Assembly: GCA_031257075.1 (NCBI GenBank)
Contig: JAIRPM010000106.1
Location: forward strand, 1-17,917
DNA length: 17,917 nucleotides
Reading direction: 5' to 3'
Source of the DNA: Spirochaetaceae bacterium
GTDB taxonomy: Bacteria > Spirochaetota > Spirochaetia > Treponematales > Breznakiellaceae
Both the position numbers and the translations under genes were made by a program. Below the pieces are notes generated by a model. That model saw nothing but the letters and a program-made list of their open reading frames with translations, did no database searches and had not been told where the DNA came from. Shown piece after piece: positions 1 to 8,000 of the stretch. Within the stretch, counting starts at the first letter, position 1. The number at the start of each line of letters is the position of its first letter.

Positions 1-381
1 CTAAAAATGGAAAAAAAACTACAGGGCGATGATATTTTTATTTTTGATTCTGTGTTGCCACATTCTCTCATTTTTGAACATTTTACCGCATTGTTACATC
101 ACGGTGGAAGCGGTACAACGCACAGCGCCGCACGGGCGGGTAAGCCTCAAATGGTTGTCCCTTTAATCGCGGATCAATTTTATTGGGGTGAGCGCACCCG
201 TCTTTTAGGAATTGGTCCCGGCAGTATCAGCATAAAGCGTATAAGTTATAAACAGATTGAAAGTAAAATTATTGATTTGGTAACAAATAAAATCTACGCG
301 GAAAATGCCATGCGTCTCAGTAAAAAAATTATAGCGGAAGATGGTGTTAACAATATTATTACATTAATAGAAAAGCTTTAA
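1..381 (+). CDS. GT1-family glycosyltransferase, C-terminal part (5' end outside window)
   Basis: The frame is open from base 1 and ends in TAA, so only the last ~126 residues are present; the ATG at 7 is internal, not a start. Seen: the nucleotide-sugar-binding signature HHGGSGTT (about residues 32-39 from the ATG at 7), followed by AARAGKPQMVVPL and DQFYWGER. This is the donor-site block of UDP-glucosyltransferases of the sterol/macrolide glucosyltransferase type (GT-B fold), in which the two histidines, the glycines and the DQ pair contact the UDP-sugar. In this family the enzyme moves a hexose from a nucleotide sugar to a lipid or small-molecule acceptor at the cytoplasmic membrane. The acceptor cannot be predicted because the N-terminal acceptor domain is missing. 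The next gene on the same strand encodes an outer-membrane barrel, so an envelope glycolipid role is possible (inference). Confidence 0.85.
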   Translation, partial: LKMEKKLQGDDIFIFDSVLPHSLIFEHFTALLHHGGSGTTHSAARAGKPQMVVPLIADQFYWGERTRLLGIGPGSISIKRISYKQIESKIIDLVTNKIYAENAMRLSKKIIAEDGVNNIITLIEKL

Positions 382-485
382 TACGGAAAACCACTATATC
401 AGATAATCAATTATTTGAAACCGGATACAGGCATGTTTGCGCACGTTGGACGGGCTCTGTCTATACCAGTATGGGAAAAATACCG

Positions 486-491
486 TATATT
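486..491 (+). promoter_or_regulatory. Possible -10 hexamer (TATATT) of a leaderless promoter
   Basis: TATATT lies 7 bases upstream of the ATG at 499, the favoured start of the barrel gene. No Shine-Dalgarno sequence is visible before this ATG. A transcript starting about 7 bases after the hexamer would begin at or next to the start codon. No convincing -35 hexamer is present, so the call rests on position and on similar arrangements at 5048, 12337 and 12390. Confidence 0.35.
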
Positions 492-498
492 TCTTGTT

Positions 499-2367
499 AT
501 GAAGTACCTCTTGATTTTTACAGCGTTATTGTTACTTTGCTTTCAAAGTATACATGCACAGACAAATGTCTCGGTTCCGTTAAACGACCCGGTATACCGT
601 CTGCTTGATTTGGCCGAAATGCGCGGGTTCTGCGGCCCGCTTCCTCGCGTCAAACCGTATACACGTTCCTTTGTACTAAAAACACTGCGCCAGATTGAAA
701 ATACGGATGCGGACGGACGTTTTGCGCCGCAGATATCTGAACGTGAAATGTTTAGCAGCGCTCGGGAGAGGCTTGCAAAAGAAGAAACAGGGCTTCAGGC
801 TCTGAAAGGATATTACCAGATACGTGCCAAAACTGAAGGCGGTTTAGACATTGCCGCGCAGATAGGTTTCGGGCTTGATATGCAGGCTTCCGGCGGTCTC
901 TATTTTACCGATGAAAAATACGGAGCGGGATTTGAGCCGGGCTTTGATTTTTGGCCTTCTATTTTTGTACTTGGCGATATAGGCGGAAATTTTTCATACG
1001 GTTTTGGAATTTACGGCGGGATTATGTACGCTAACCGTGAATATGCCGGTAAAAATTATATATATTACGATGGATACGATGGTGATTATTACGGAAAAGC
1101 AGACAATCGTGAAATAATACGCGATGTATATACACAGCCCCGCGCATTTTTCCCGTATTCATACCGGCAGCGCTGGGATGGCATTGTTTGGAATATCAAC
1201 AATATTAATAATTCTGATTTTTTGGTATGGCCGGAAAATATTTCTCTAGGCTACAGCACTTATTCGGAACTGGCGGGGACGCTGCTTTCCGGCGCTGTTT
1301 TGCTGCGCATAGGCCGCTTTGAGCGTGAATACGGCGGTATGGCGCATGGCTACAGCATGAATTTAAACGCAAATGCTCAGCCGTTTTTGGGCTTTGATCT
1401 TTCTATTCAGCCTTTTTCATGGCTTAACATTTCATCAGTAACCGGCATTCTTGAATTCAACAGTATTAAAGGCGAAAAGGCTTCGGGGTATTCGTTCCAA
1501 AACGCTTATTCACTTTCACAAATAGAAATTATGTATAAAAATTATATACATTTTGGATTTGGCAGCGCGGTTGTTTGGCCTAAACGTTTTGAATTTGCTT
1601 ATATGCTTCCTTTTGTTGATAAACATTTATACCAGATGAATATTGGCGACTTTGACAATACCGGTGAATTTGCCCAACTAAAACTACAACTGCCCGGAAT
1701 AGGCACGGTATGGGGAGCGGTATTTTTGGACGAAATAAATCCCGAAGCGCATATTTTTGAATTGGACAGGGCGCTCTTTGCCTATCAAGCCGGTATACAT
1801 GTGAATGTTCCTTTCTTGCCTTTTGCAAGCGTACTTGTCAGTTATACCAAAATCGAACCCTATTGTTATTCGCATCCAATGATAGACACGCCATGGTATT
1901 CGCGGCCTGTTGAAGAGGCGTTTCTAAACCATGGAAGTCCGCTTGGTTACTATTTGCAGCCTAATTCAGACGAAATCAAAGCGCGGTTTAGTTTCCTTGC
2001 CCTGCCGCGTATTTTTGTTCATGCGCAGTACCAACTTGTCCGGCATGGCGCGGAAACCGGTGAAAGCCAAGTTGACGGCAGTTCAATGTACAGCGAACTG
2101 GGCGACAACCGCAGCAGCGACCCGCACTACCGGAAATTCTTTTTGCATGACGGCGCTTACGAATGGACACATATTGCGCGCGCCGGCATGGATTGGGAAA
2201 TACGGAACACTTCTTTGCAGTTTTTTGCCGAAACAGGGATGGTGTTCTCGTACCTTACCGATATAACCGAAGGCGGCCCTAACGATGGCAAGGCTCATCC
2301 TTTTGCCGTTACCGGCCCCCATTCGACAGCGCTCTTTTTGACACTTGGACTGCGGGCGCTGCGCTAA
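499..2367 (+). CDS. Exported outer-membrane beta-barrel protein, Wzi-like N-terminus
   Basis: The frame is open from a TTG at 415, but the ATG at 499 is favoured because it begins directly with a signal peptide (MKYLLIFTALLLLCF, cleavage near HAQ), giving about 622 residues. After the signal, residues ~23-75 carry the pattern VPLNDPVYRLLDLAE, then KPYTRSFV. This helical segment is typical of the N-terminus of Wzi-type capsule-assembly porins and related barrels. The rest alternates short aromatic and glycine-rich strands (many FGFGI/YGGIMY-like pieces) and ends in an amphipathic LFLTLGLRALR. An outer-membrane barrel of roughly 16-18 strands is likely. A role in anchoring or exporting surface polysaccharide is inferred from the family resemblance and from the glycosyltransferase just upstream. 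It could instead be a general porin. Confidence 0.7.
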   Translation: MKYLLIFTALLLLCFQSIHAQTNVSVPLNDPVYRLLDLAEMRGFCGPLPRVKPYTRSFVLKTLRQIENTDADGRFAPQISEREMFSSARERLAKEETGLQALKGYYQIRAKTEGGLDIAAQIGFGLDMQASGGLYFTDEKYGAGFEPGFDFWPSIFVLGDIGGNFSYGFGIYGGIMYANREYAGKNYIYYDGYDGDYYGKADNREIIRDVYTQPRAFFPYSYRQRWDGIVWNINNINNSDFLVWPENISLGYSTYSELAGTLLSGAVLLRIGRFEREYGGMAHGYSMNLNANAQPFLGFDLSIQPFSWLNISSVTGILEFNSIKGEKASGYSFQNAYSLSQIEIMYKNYIHFGFGSAVVWPKRFEFAYMLPFVDKHLYQMNIGDFDNTGEFAQLKLQLPGIGTVWGAVFLDEINPEAHIFELDRALFAYQAGIHVNVPFLPFASVLVSYTKIEPYCYSHPMIDTPWYSRPVEEAFLNHGSPLGYYLQPNSDEIKARFSFLALPRIFVHAQYQLVRHGAETGESQVDGSSMYSELGDNRSSDPHYRKFFLHDGAYEWTHIARAGMDWEIRNTSLQFFAETGMVFSYLTDITEGGPNDGKAHPFAVTGPHSTALFLTLGLRALR

Positions 2368-2371
2368 GGCA

Positions 2372-2400
2372 GCGCTGATTAGAGGTAATTTAATCTGCGC
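2372..2400 (+). terminator. Imperfect hairpin after the barrel gene
   Basis: GCGC-T-GATTA (2372-2381) can pair with TAATC-T-GCGC (2391-2400) across a 9-base loop, with one T:T mismatch. It begins 5 bases after the stop codon. No T run follows, so it is at best a weak or factor-assisted terminator. Confidence 0.3.
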
Positions 2401-2453
2401 TAAAACCTTAACCTGCTTGGACGCAATTCCGATACTATAAAGGAGGTTTTACC

Positions 2454-3473
2454 GTGAAAAAAAAATTGTTTGCGGGGGCGGCGCTGCTGTTGTATGCGGT
2501 TTTCCAAGCCGCTGCGGCAGCGCCTGAACTTTCTATACGTTTTTACAATAAAAAAATTTATTATACCGATGGCGACCCTGTATATATTCAAATTACACTC
2601 AGCAACAGTACGCCGGATGTTTATCGTTTTCGGCTGGCTGATGACCGCGTTTTTTCGGTCGATTTTGATGTGCGTACCATTAGAAACAGGGCTGTCGAGC
2701 CGTCTGATGTACTGCTTTGGCGGCGCGGCGCCAGTGCGCAAATATTTTTCCGGGAAGTAGTCATAGAACCGGGCGAATCGTTTTCATTTGTCGAAGATTT
2801 GCGCGATTACGCCCGCCTTGACCAGCCCGGAAACTATGTTGTACAAGCGCGTTTATACCCTGAATTGCTAAAAAAAACGGGAACAAACATTCTTCAAATA
2901 GGGGCCGATGAACGCTATCAAAACTATCAGCCAAGGGGAAATAACGGCAGCGACCCTGTTGCGCTGGTATCGCCCCGTTTGAATTTAAGCCTCCGCTCCC
3001 CGCTCTACGCGCCGGATGACGGTATTCCGCAGGCTTTGGACGTAGAAACCAACGCCGTGCTTGTTCGTGAAAAACTTCCGCCTGATGAAGTTGTCCGTTT
3101 TATGCTGACTGCGCGCCAAAAATCGCAGTGGGAAAAATTCTTCTTGTACCTTGATTTGGAAGAGATGGTACGCCGTGACGCTGCCCGTGAACGGCAGTGG
3201 CGGGCGGAAAGCGAAGAAGGCCGGCGGCGTATCCTTGAACGTTTCCGCACCGATTTGCAGAGCGCTGTAATAGACGGCGATATTTCGGCAATTCCCGTCC
3301 GTTTTGAAATTGAACGTACCGCGTACAATGCAAACGAAGGTTCCGTTGTCGTGTTGGAACGTTTCAAACAAGGCGACTATACCGAAAAAAGACGATATAC
3401 CTACCAACTGCGCAGGATAGACGATATATGGACGGTGGTAGATTACGTTGTTGTCAATCTTGGGACAGAATAG
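2454..3473 (+). CDS. Secreted/periplasmic protein of unknown function, 339 aa
   Basis: The GTG start at 2454 is fixed by a perfect AGGAGG at 2441-2446, 7 bases upstream. The protein opens with a signal peptide (MKKKLFAGAALLLYAVFQAA, cleavage near AAA-APE). Residues ~24-130 look like an immunoglobulin-type beta-sandwich (LSIRFYNKKIYYTDGDPVYI, then ITLSN, later EPGESFSF and DQPGNYVVQARL), a pattern shared with BsuPI-like and other extracellular Ig-like domains. The middle (~205-265) is charged and helical. The last ~75 residues (DGDISAIPVRFEIE ... IDDIWTVVDYVVV) resemble an NTF2-like cone fold. The protein has no catalytic motif I recognise. It lies 86 bases downstream of the barrel gene, with its own strong ribosome-binding site. 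Function is unknown; a periplasmic or surface-associated accessory protein is the most that can be said. Confidence 0.75.
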   Translation: MKKKLFAGAALLLYAVFQAAAAAPELSIRFYNKKIYYTDGDPVYIQITLSNSTPDVYRFRLADDRVFSVDFDVRTIRNRAVEPSDVLLWRRGASAQIFFREVVIEPGESFSFVEDLRDYARLDQPGNYVVQARLYPELLKKTGTNILQIGADERYQNYQPRGNNGSDPVALVSPRLNLSLRSPLYAPDDGIPQALDVETNAVLVREKLPPDEVVRFMLTARQKSQWEKFFLYLDLEEMVRRDAARERQWRAESEEGRRRILERFRTDLQSAVIDGDISAIPVRFEIERTAYNANEGSVVVLERFKQGDYTEKRRYTYQLRRIDDIWTVVDYVVVNLGTE

Positions 3474-3502
3474 CCGCGCCCTTTAGTCAAGGATAGCGGC
3501 TA
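3471..3502. terminator. Palindrome between two convergent genes, possible bidirectional terminator
   Basis: TAGCCGC (3471-3477) is repeated in inverted form as GCGGCTA (3496-3502), with a nested CCTT (3480-3483) / AAGG (3489-3492) stem and a 5-base loop. The outer arms start with the TAG stop codon of the plus-strand gene and the TAG stop of metA, so each strand reads TAGCCGC from its own stop. T runs do not directly follow the stem; a T6 run on the plus strand begins about 12 bases later. Confidence 0.45.
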
Positions 3503-4420
3503 AATCGATTCGAGTTTTTTCAAGTTGTACGGTACATTCTGGTATACATAGTTGAGCCAATTTGAAAAAAACAGATGGGCATGGGCGCGCCAGCGAACCA
3601 GCGGCGGCCGCGCTGTATCGTCTTGCGGATAGTAATTAATCGGAACGTTTATAACAAGCCCTTTGGCAAGGTCGCGGCGGTATTCCTTGTCCAGCGTGTA
3701 ATTATCATATTCAAGGTGGCCGGTAACATAAATTTCACGTCCGCCGCTTCCTGTTACAATAAAAGGGCTGCCGCAGGGGGTTTCAGACTGAATTGTCAAG
3801 CGGCTCTGAGAAACTATCGCGGAACGGGCGCTTTCTGTGTGCCGGGACTGCGGGGCAAGAAATATATCGTCAAACCCGCGAAAAAGCGGCGAAGTCTTTT
3901 CATTGACATTATGGGCAAAAACGCCAAATAACTTCTGCGAAAGCGGCACTTTGGGTATTTCGTAGTGGTAGTAAAGCGCCGCCTGCGCCCCCCAGCAGAT
4001 GTGGAGAGTGGAAAACACCGCTGCCCGCGAAAAGGCAAACACATCGCAGAGTTCGTCCCAGTAATCGACATTTTCAAAAGGCTGTGATTCCACCGGAGCG
4101 CCGGTAATAATCAAGCCGTCAAAATGGCGGTGCATAGCATCAGCAACCGGCACATAAAAGCGCTCGAGATGGCCGGGCGGCGCATGCGTCCAATCATGGC
4201 TGCCGAGCGCCAGCAGGGTAATATTTACCTGCAAAGGCGTATTTCCCAGCAGGCGCAAAAATTGCAACTCTGTATCTGTGGTTGTAGGCATTAAGTTGAC
4301 GATGGCGACTTCAAGCGGGCGTATGTCTTGGTGCCGCGCCCGCTTTTCGGTCATTACAAAAATGTTTTCAGCGGTCAACGCCTCGTATGCGGGCAGTTTT
4401 TGGGGTATCCGTATCGGCAT
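3500..4420 (-). CDS. metA: Homoserine O-acyltransferase (MetA), predicted to use acetyl-CoA
   Basis: First committed step of methionine synthesis: acylation of the homoserine hydroxyl before sulfur incorporation, in the cytoplasm. The 306 residues match the MetA family in length and throughout the alignment I can make from memory: MPIRIPQKLPAYE at the start, the catalytic Cys142 in STLHICWGAQAA, His235 and Glu237 in VTGHLEYD, and the tail segment FFSNWLNYVYQ. Position 111, in TGAPVE, is Glu. Published work on Bacillus cereus MetA showed that Glu111 gives acetyl-CoA use and Gly111 (as in E. coli) gives succinyl-CoA use, so this enzyme is predicted to be a homoserine O-acetyltransferase despite its common annotation as succinyltransferase. 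The ATG start lies 9 bases after the cheW stop, which indicates one transcript with cheW. Its own Shine-Dalgarno is weak, so translational coupling is plausible. Confidence 0.95.
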   Translation of the reverse strand: MPIRIPQKLPAYEALTAENIFVMTEKRARHQDIRPLEVAIVNLMPTTTDTELQFLRLLGNTPLQVNITLLALGSHDWTHAPPGHLERFYVPVADAMHRHFDGLIITGAPVESQPFENVDYWDELCDVFAFSRAAVFSTLHICWGAQAALYYHYEIPKVPLSQKLFGVFAHNVNEKTSPLFRGFDDIFLAPQSRHTESARSAIVSQSRLTIQSETPCGSPFIVTGSGGREIYVTGHLEYDNYTLDKEYRRDLAKGLVINVPINYYPQDDTARPPLVRWRAHAHLFFSNWLNYVYQNVPYNLKKLESI

Positions 4421-4429
4421 AATTTGTGC

Positions 4430-4903
4430 CTAGCGTTTAAATTCAGCCAGTTTTTGCAGTTCTTTCGGGTTAAAAAGGCTGCGAATATTCAACAAGATAA
4501 GGTATTGTTCACCTTGCCGCACAACCCCCTGAATGTACTCCGCGCCTATGCCGGTGAGCATCTGCGGCGGCGGCTGTATTTCGGCATGTTCTATCGTTAC
4601 TACACGGGAAACACGGTCAATGATGACACCTAGTTTCATACCGTCAACATCAATAATGATAAAACCGGAAAGCAGGGCGCTATCTTCGTCCTGTCCGGCC
4701 AGCAGAGGAATGCCAAAACGCTTGTGCAGGTTAATAACAGGGATAATTTCGCTGCGCAGGTTAAATATGCCTTCAACATAGCCCGGCGCATTGGGGATAG
4801 GGCGCACAGCCTGCACCCTGACTATTTCCTTCACGTCGAGAATGTCAATTCCATAAATTTCTTCACCAAGTTGGAACGTAACCAATTGTAGTTGGCTGGC
4901 CAT
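4430..4903 (-). CDS. cheW: Chemotaxis adaptor protein CheW
   Basis: CheW bridges methyl-accepting chemoreceptors to the histidine kinase CheA in cytoplasmic signalling arrays. The 157 residues form a single CheW domain of normal length: LQLVTFQLGEEIYGIDI (~5-21) opens the first SH3-like subdomain, VKEIVRV and IPNAPGYVEGIFNLRSEIIP (~37-56) form the receptor/CheA-binding face, and the second half has MKLGVIIDRVSRVV (~89-102) and LLNIRSLF near the end. The ATG at 4903 has an AGAGGGA ribosome-binding site about 5 bases upstream. No cheA, cheY or receptor gene is in the window, so this is a scattered copy. It is followed at 9 bases by metA. A paired AAGCGCTT structure lies about 25 bases upstream of the start. 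Confidence 0.95.
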   Translation of the reverse strand: MASQLQLVTFQLGEEIYGIDILDVKEIVRVQAVRPIPNAPGYVEGIFNLRSEIIPVINLHKRFGIPLLAGQDEDSALLSGFIIIDVDGMKLGVIIDRVSRVVTIEHAEIQPPPQMLTGIGAEYIQGVVRQGEQYLILLNIRSLFNPKELQKLAEFKR

Positions 4904-4927
4904 TTTCTTCCCTCTGCCTTCCAGTTT

Positions 4928-4968
4928 AAGCGCTTCCGGTAAAAATTACAAGTACCATAGAAGCGCTC
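4928..4968. promoter_or_regulatory. Inverted structure with paired AAGCGCTT-type boxes upstream of cheW
   Basis: AGCGCTTC (4929-4936) pairs with GAAGCGCT (4960-4967), with inner GGTA (4938-4941) / TACC (4953-4956). AAGCGCTT at 4928 is itself a perfect palindrome and AAGCGCTC at 4961 is a near copy. The element sits just upstream of the cheW ribosome-binding site, so it is either a 5'-UTR hairpin or a pair of operator boxes. The AAGCGCTT core resembles LacI-family operators with a central CG. A similar pair occurs at 15918-15952. Confidence 0.4.
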
Positions 4969-5045
4969 AAAGTTCCGGGTATTCGCGGTCTGGCACCGCT
5001 GCGTTACGGACAGGCTTCTATTAACTTTCAAAAATTTCGGCTTGT

Positions 5046-5053
5046 GGTATACT
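5046..5053 (+). promoter_or_regulatory. Extended -10 element before the peptidase-barrel gene
   Basis: The string TGGTATACT (5045/5046-5053) has the form of an extended -10 (TG-N-TATACT). It ends 1 base before the ATG at 5055 and 10 bases before the in-frame ATG at 5064. No Shine-Dalgarno is visible. A transcript starting about 7 bases downstream would start near 5060, favouring ATG 5064 with a leader of only a few bases. The same nine bases occur on the minus strand in front of hisS. Confidence 0.45.
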
Positions 5054-5054
5054 G

Positions 5055-8000
5055 ATGTGTCAAATGAAAATTTTTTTGAGGAAGGGCTTTCATCGGGCGG
5101 CCTTCTTTTTGGCCGCTGCGTTGTTGTTTCCAGCGGCGCTTTTTGGGCAGAATTTCAAGCCGTTTTCTAAATTGCGCACGGTAAAAACAGCCCATTTTGA
5201 ATTTATTTATCCGCCGGAATCAGAAGAAACAGCGCGTTTTCTGACAGGGCGGGCGGAAGGGATTTACAGCCGTTTAAGCGCTCTGATTGGCACAGAAGTC
5301 AAACGGCGCATTGTCGTATCAATAACGCCGCACACGGATGAATCAAATGGTTATATGAATCCGGTGCCGTATCCGCATATACTGGTTTTTGACACGCCTG
5401 AATTTTTAGATTTCAGCGCTTATGAAAATACCATAGAAAATCTTTTTACCCATGAACTCACCCATGCAATATGCGCCGAAAGCCGAGGCACGGTGCTGGA
5501 GGTTCTGCACAAAATTTTTGGCGGCTGGGCAAATCTCCTCGCTTTTAACGCCCCATGGTTTATGATAGAAGGAGCGGCGGTCGCTGTAGAAAGCGAAGGC
5601 GGTTTTGGCCGTGCCAATGACCCGCTCATAAAAGAAACGCTACGTCAGGATATACTCGAAGATGCGTTTAAGACACCGTTTCAAGCGGAAGGGGTCTGGG
5701 ATTTGCCGCCTACGGGGCATGTTTATTACTATTATGGCGGTTATTTTTGCCAATATCTTTTAAGCGTATACGGCGAAGAAAAATTCACGCAGTTGTGGCA
5801 GCAAATTGGGAAAACACTTCATTTTTCACCGGCCAAGTATAATAACGGTTTCTACTACATATTCAAAAAAGTATACGGTAAAACAATCCTTGATGTATGG
5901 AAGGACTTTGAAAATAATATAAAACTCAGCGGCACTGTTGAAACAAAAATCCACTATCTTACGCCGCAACGCGGCAGGCCGGCTTCCATTGTCGATATAG
6001 TTTCTAAAAACAAAAAAGTCTATTTTTTAGACCGGTTTAGTCAAAAAATATACGTTCACAATACGGTAAAAAACACAACCAGAATAGCCGCCAATACAGA
6101 CGATGCGGCCTATTCGCTCGATATATCCCCTGATGGCAAACGTATTCTTGTTTCAACCTACCTGAGGCCCGCCGCTAATGCCGGCCAACTTTCACGCGCT
6201 CAGGCAGTAGAATACTGGGCTGACTTGGGCATTCCTACCGGGCGCGTATTCAAAAAAATGTATTATGCGCGGTATTTCCGCGATGGCATTATTGGAATTG
6301 CCCCGCAACTTCATAAGACAAACATTGTTTACCGGCCTTTTGCCAAAAAAGCCCCCGATGAATACCTGCTAAAAGGCAGCGCGGAATTTGTTTTGGGCAA
6401 CATTGCGCCTATTGACAACAGCCGTTTTGCCTTTATCTGCGCTGTGAAGGGCCGGCGTGAAATAGCATTTTTTGATTATGAAACAAAAAATGTATGGACT
6501 GTTACCAATACCGGCACTACTACAGGGCTTTATGAAACAGCTATAAACGAATGGACACCGCCGGAAAATACCGCCTATTGGAATTATGTACGCAATTTGC
6601 GTTTTTCGGAAGGAAGGCTTGTTTTTCAGTATAACAACAATGACCGTATGAGCAAATTCGGGCAAATCTGTTTTGATGAAAACGGCGGGCTTACGGCGCT
6701 GCTGCACCGCACCGATTATTTTGGCGGCGTACACAATCCGGTGCTGGCGGACGGTAAGGTGTATTACAAATCGGCGCTTTCAACCACCAGCACTCTTTCC
6801 GTGCTTGACGAAGAAATCCCCGCGAGGGCGGCAAAGCAGCCCTCTCTGATAACCGTTCCGTTGAAGCAGGAAAACTGGAACCGTGAGCGGCTTGCCCTTG
6901 CGGGGTTTGCGCCGCCAGACCATGCAGCCATTCCAGACACGTTTACCATGAATCAATGGGAGCCTTACTACACGATAAACCAATTGGGGCATCATTTCAA
7001 CCCGCTCAATCTATGGTTTCCTCTTCCTTACTTTGGCAATTTTCTTTCAGAATCAATGGTATTTGCGGACTATGGCACCGAATTTCGCGGGTTTGGCGGG
7101 TTTTTTTATATGTCTGACCCATTCGATTCAAATTTAATATTTATGCAGGCTTATTATGATTGGAAATACAGCATAGTTCCTATTGACATCACATGGATGA
7201 ATTTTTCGTTTGGATTGCCTCTCTATTTTTATTATTCCGATAAAATATCGGTGTCGCCGCCGGGCTCAACCGATACGCGGGTTATACGCCCCATGCTGTA
7301 TCTTTATTTTAGATTCCCGCTAATAGACAACCGCTTAGAGCTGCACATCAGGCCGGGACTTCAGGCAACGTATATGTTTGACGCGCCCAGACCAACGAAA
7401 TCAACTGACACCGTAATACCGGGCGGTACGGCCTACACGTGGGAGCGTTCCCAAAGAGGTTTTTATTTTTTTAATATGGGGGTAATTCTATCTACTTTGG
7501 ACACATGGCAATGGCAAATCTTTGGCAACGGCTTTTCAGAAGCAGGATATATTCATGTATGGCTTGGCGGCGATACGCTTACGCCTAGTTATGAAAATGT
7601 TTTGACGCTTGCCATTGAGCCGTTTCCTTTTATCAATATATCCGGCATGCGGCAGACGCTCTATGGCACATATTGGGATACAAAATACCCGCGTATGCCT
7701 ATACAAGGAGACAGCCTTTTGACAGAAACTTATTTTTCAAAAGTTTCACTTTCTGAATATAAAACTCCCTTACCGTCAACGTTAAACTGGGTTGTCGGCG
7801 GTGAAACAGAATTAAAACTTTTCGGACTGGAACTGCAAAAAGGTTTTTCGCATTTTTATGCCAATCGTGTTTTTTTGACTGCCGCCTACCGTTGGGGTTA
7901 CTGGGGCAGCCAACTTGATTCAACATATCCGAATTTTTTGCACTCGGTAATTTTCCGCATGGGAATGCATTATTCTATATACCCTGTCAGCGTTGCCCAC

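Noticed and set aside
2408..2441. Promoter-like TTAACC and GATACT 17 bases apart before the secreted protein gene
   Set aside because: Weak matches in both boxes, and the predicted transcription start would fall inside the AGGAGG site that clearly serves the GTG start.
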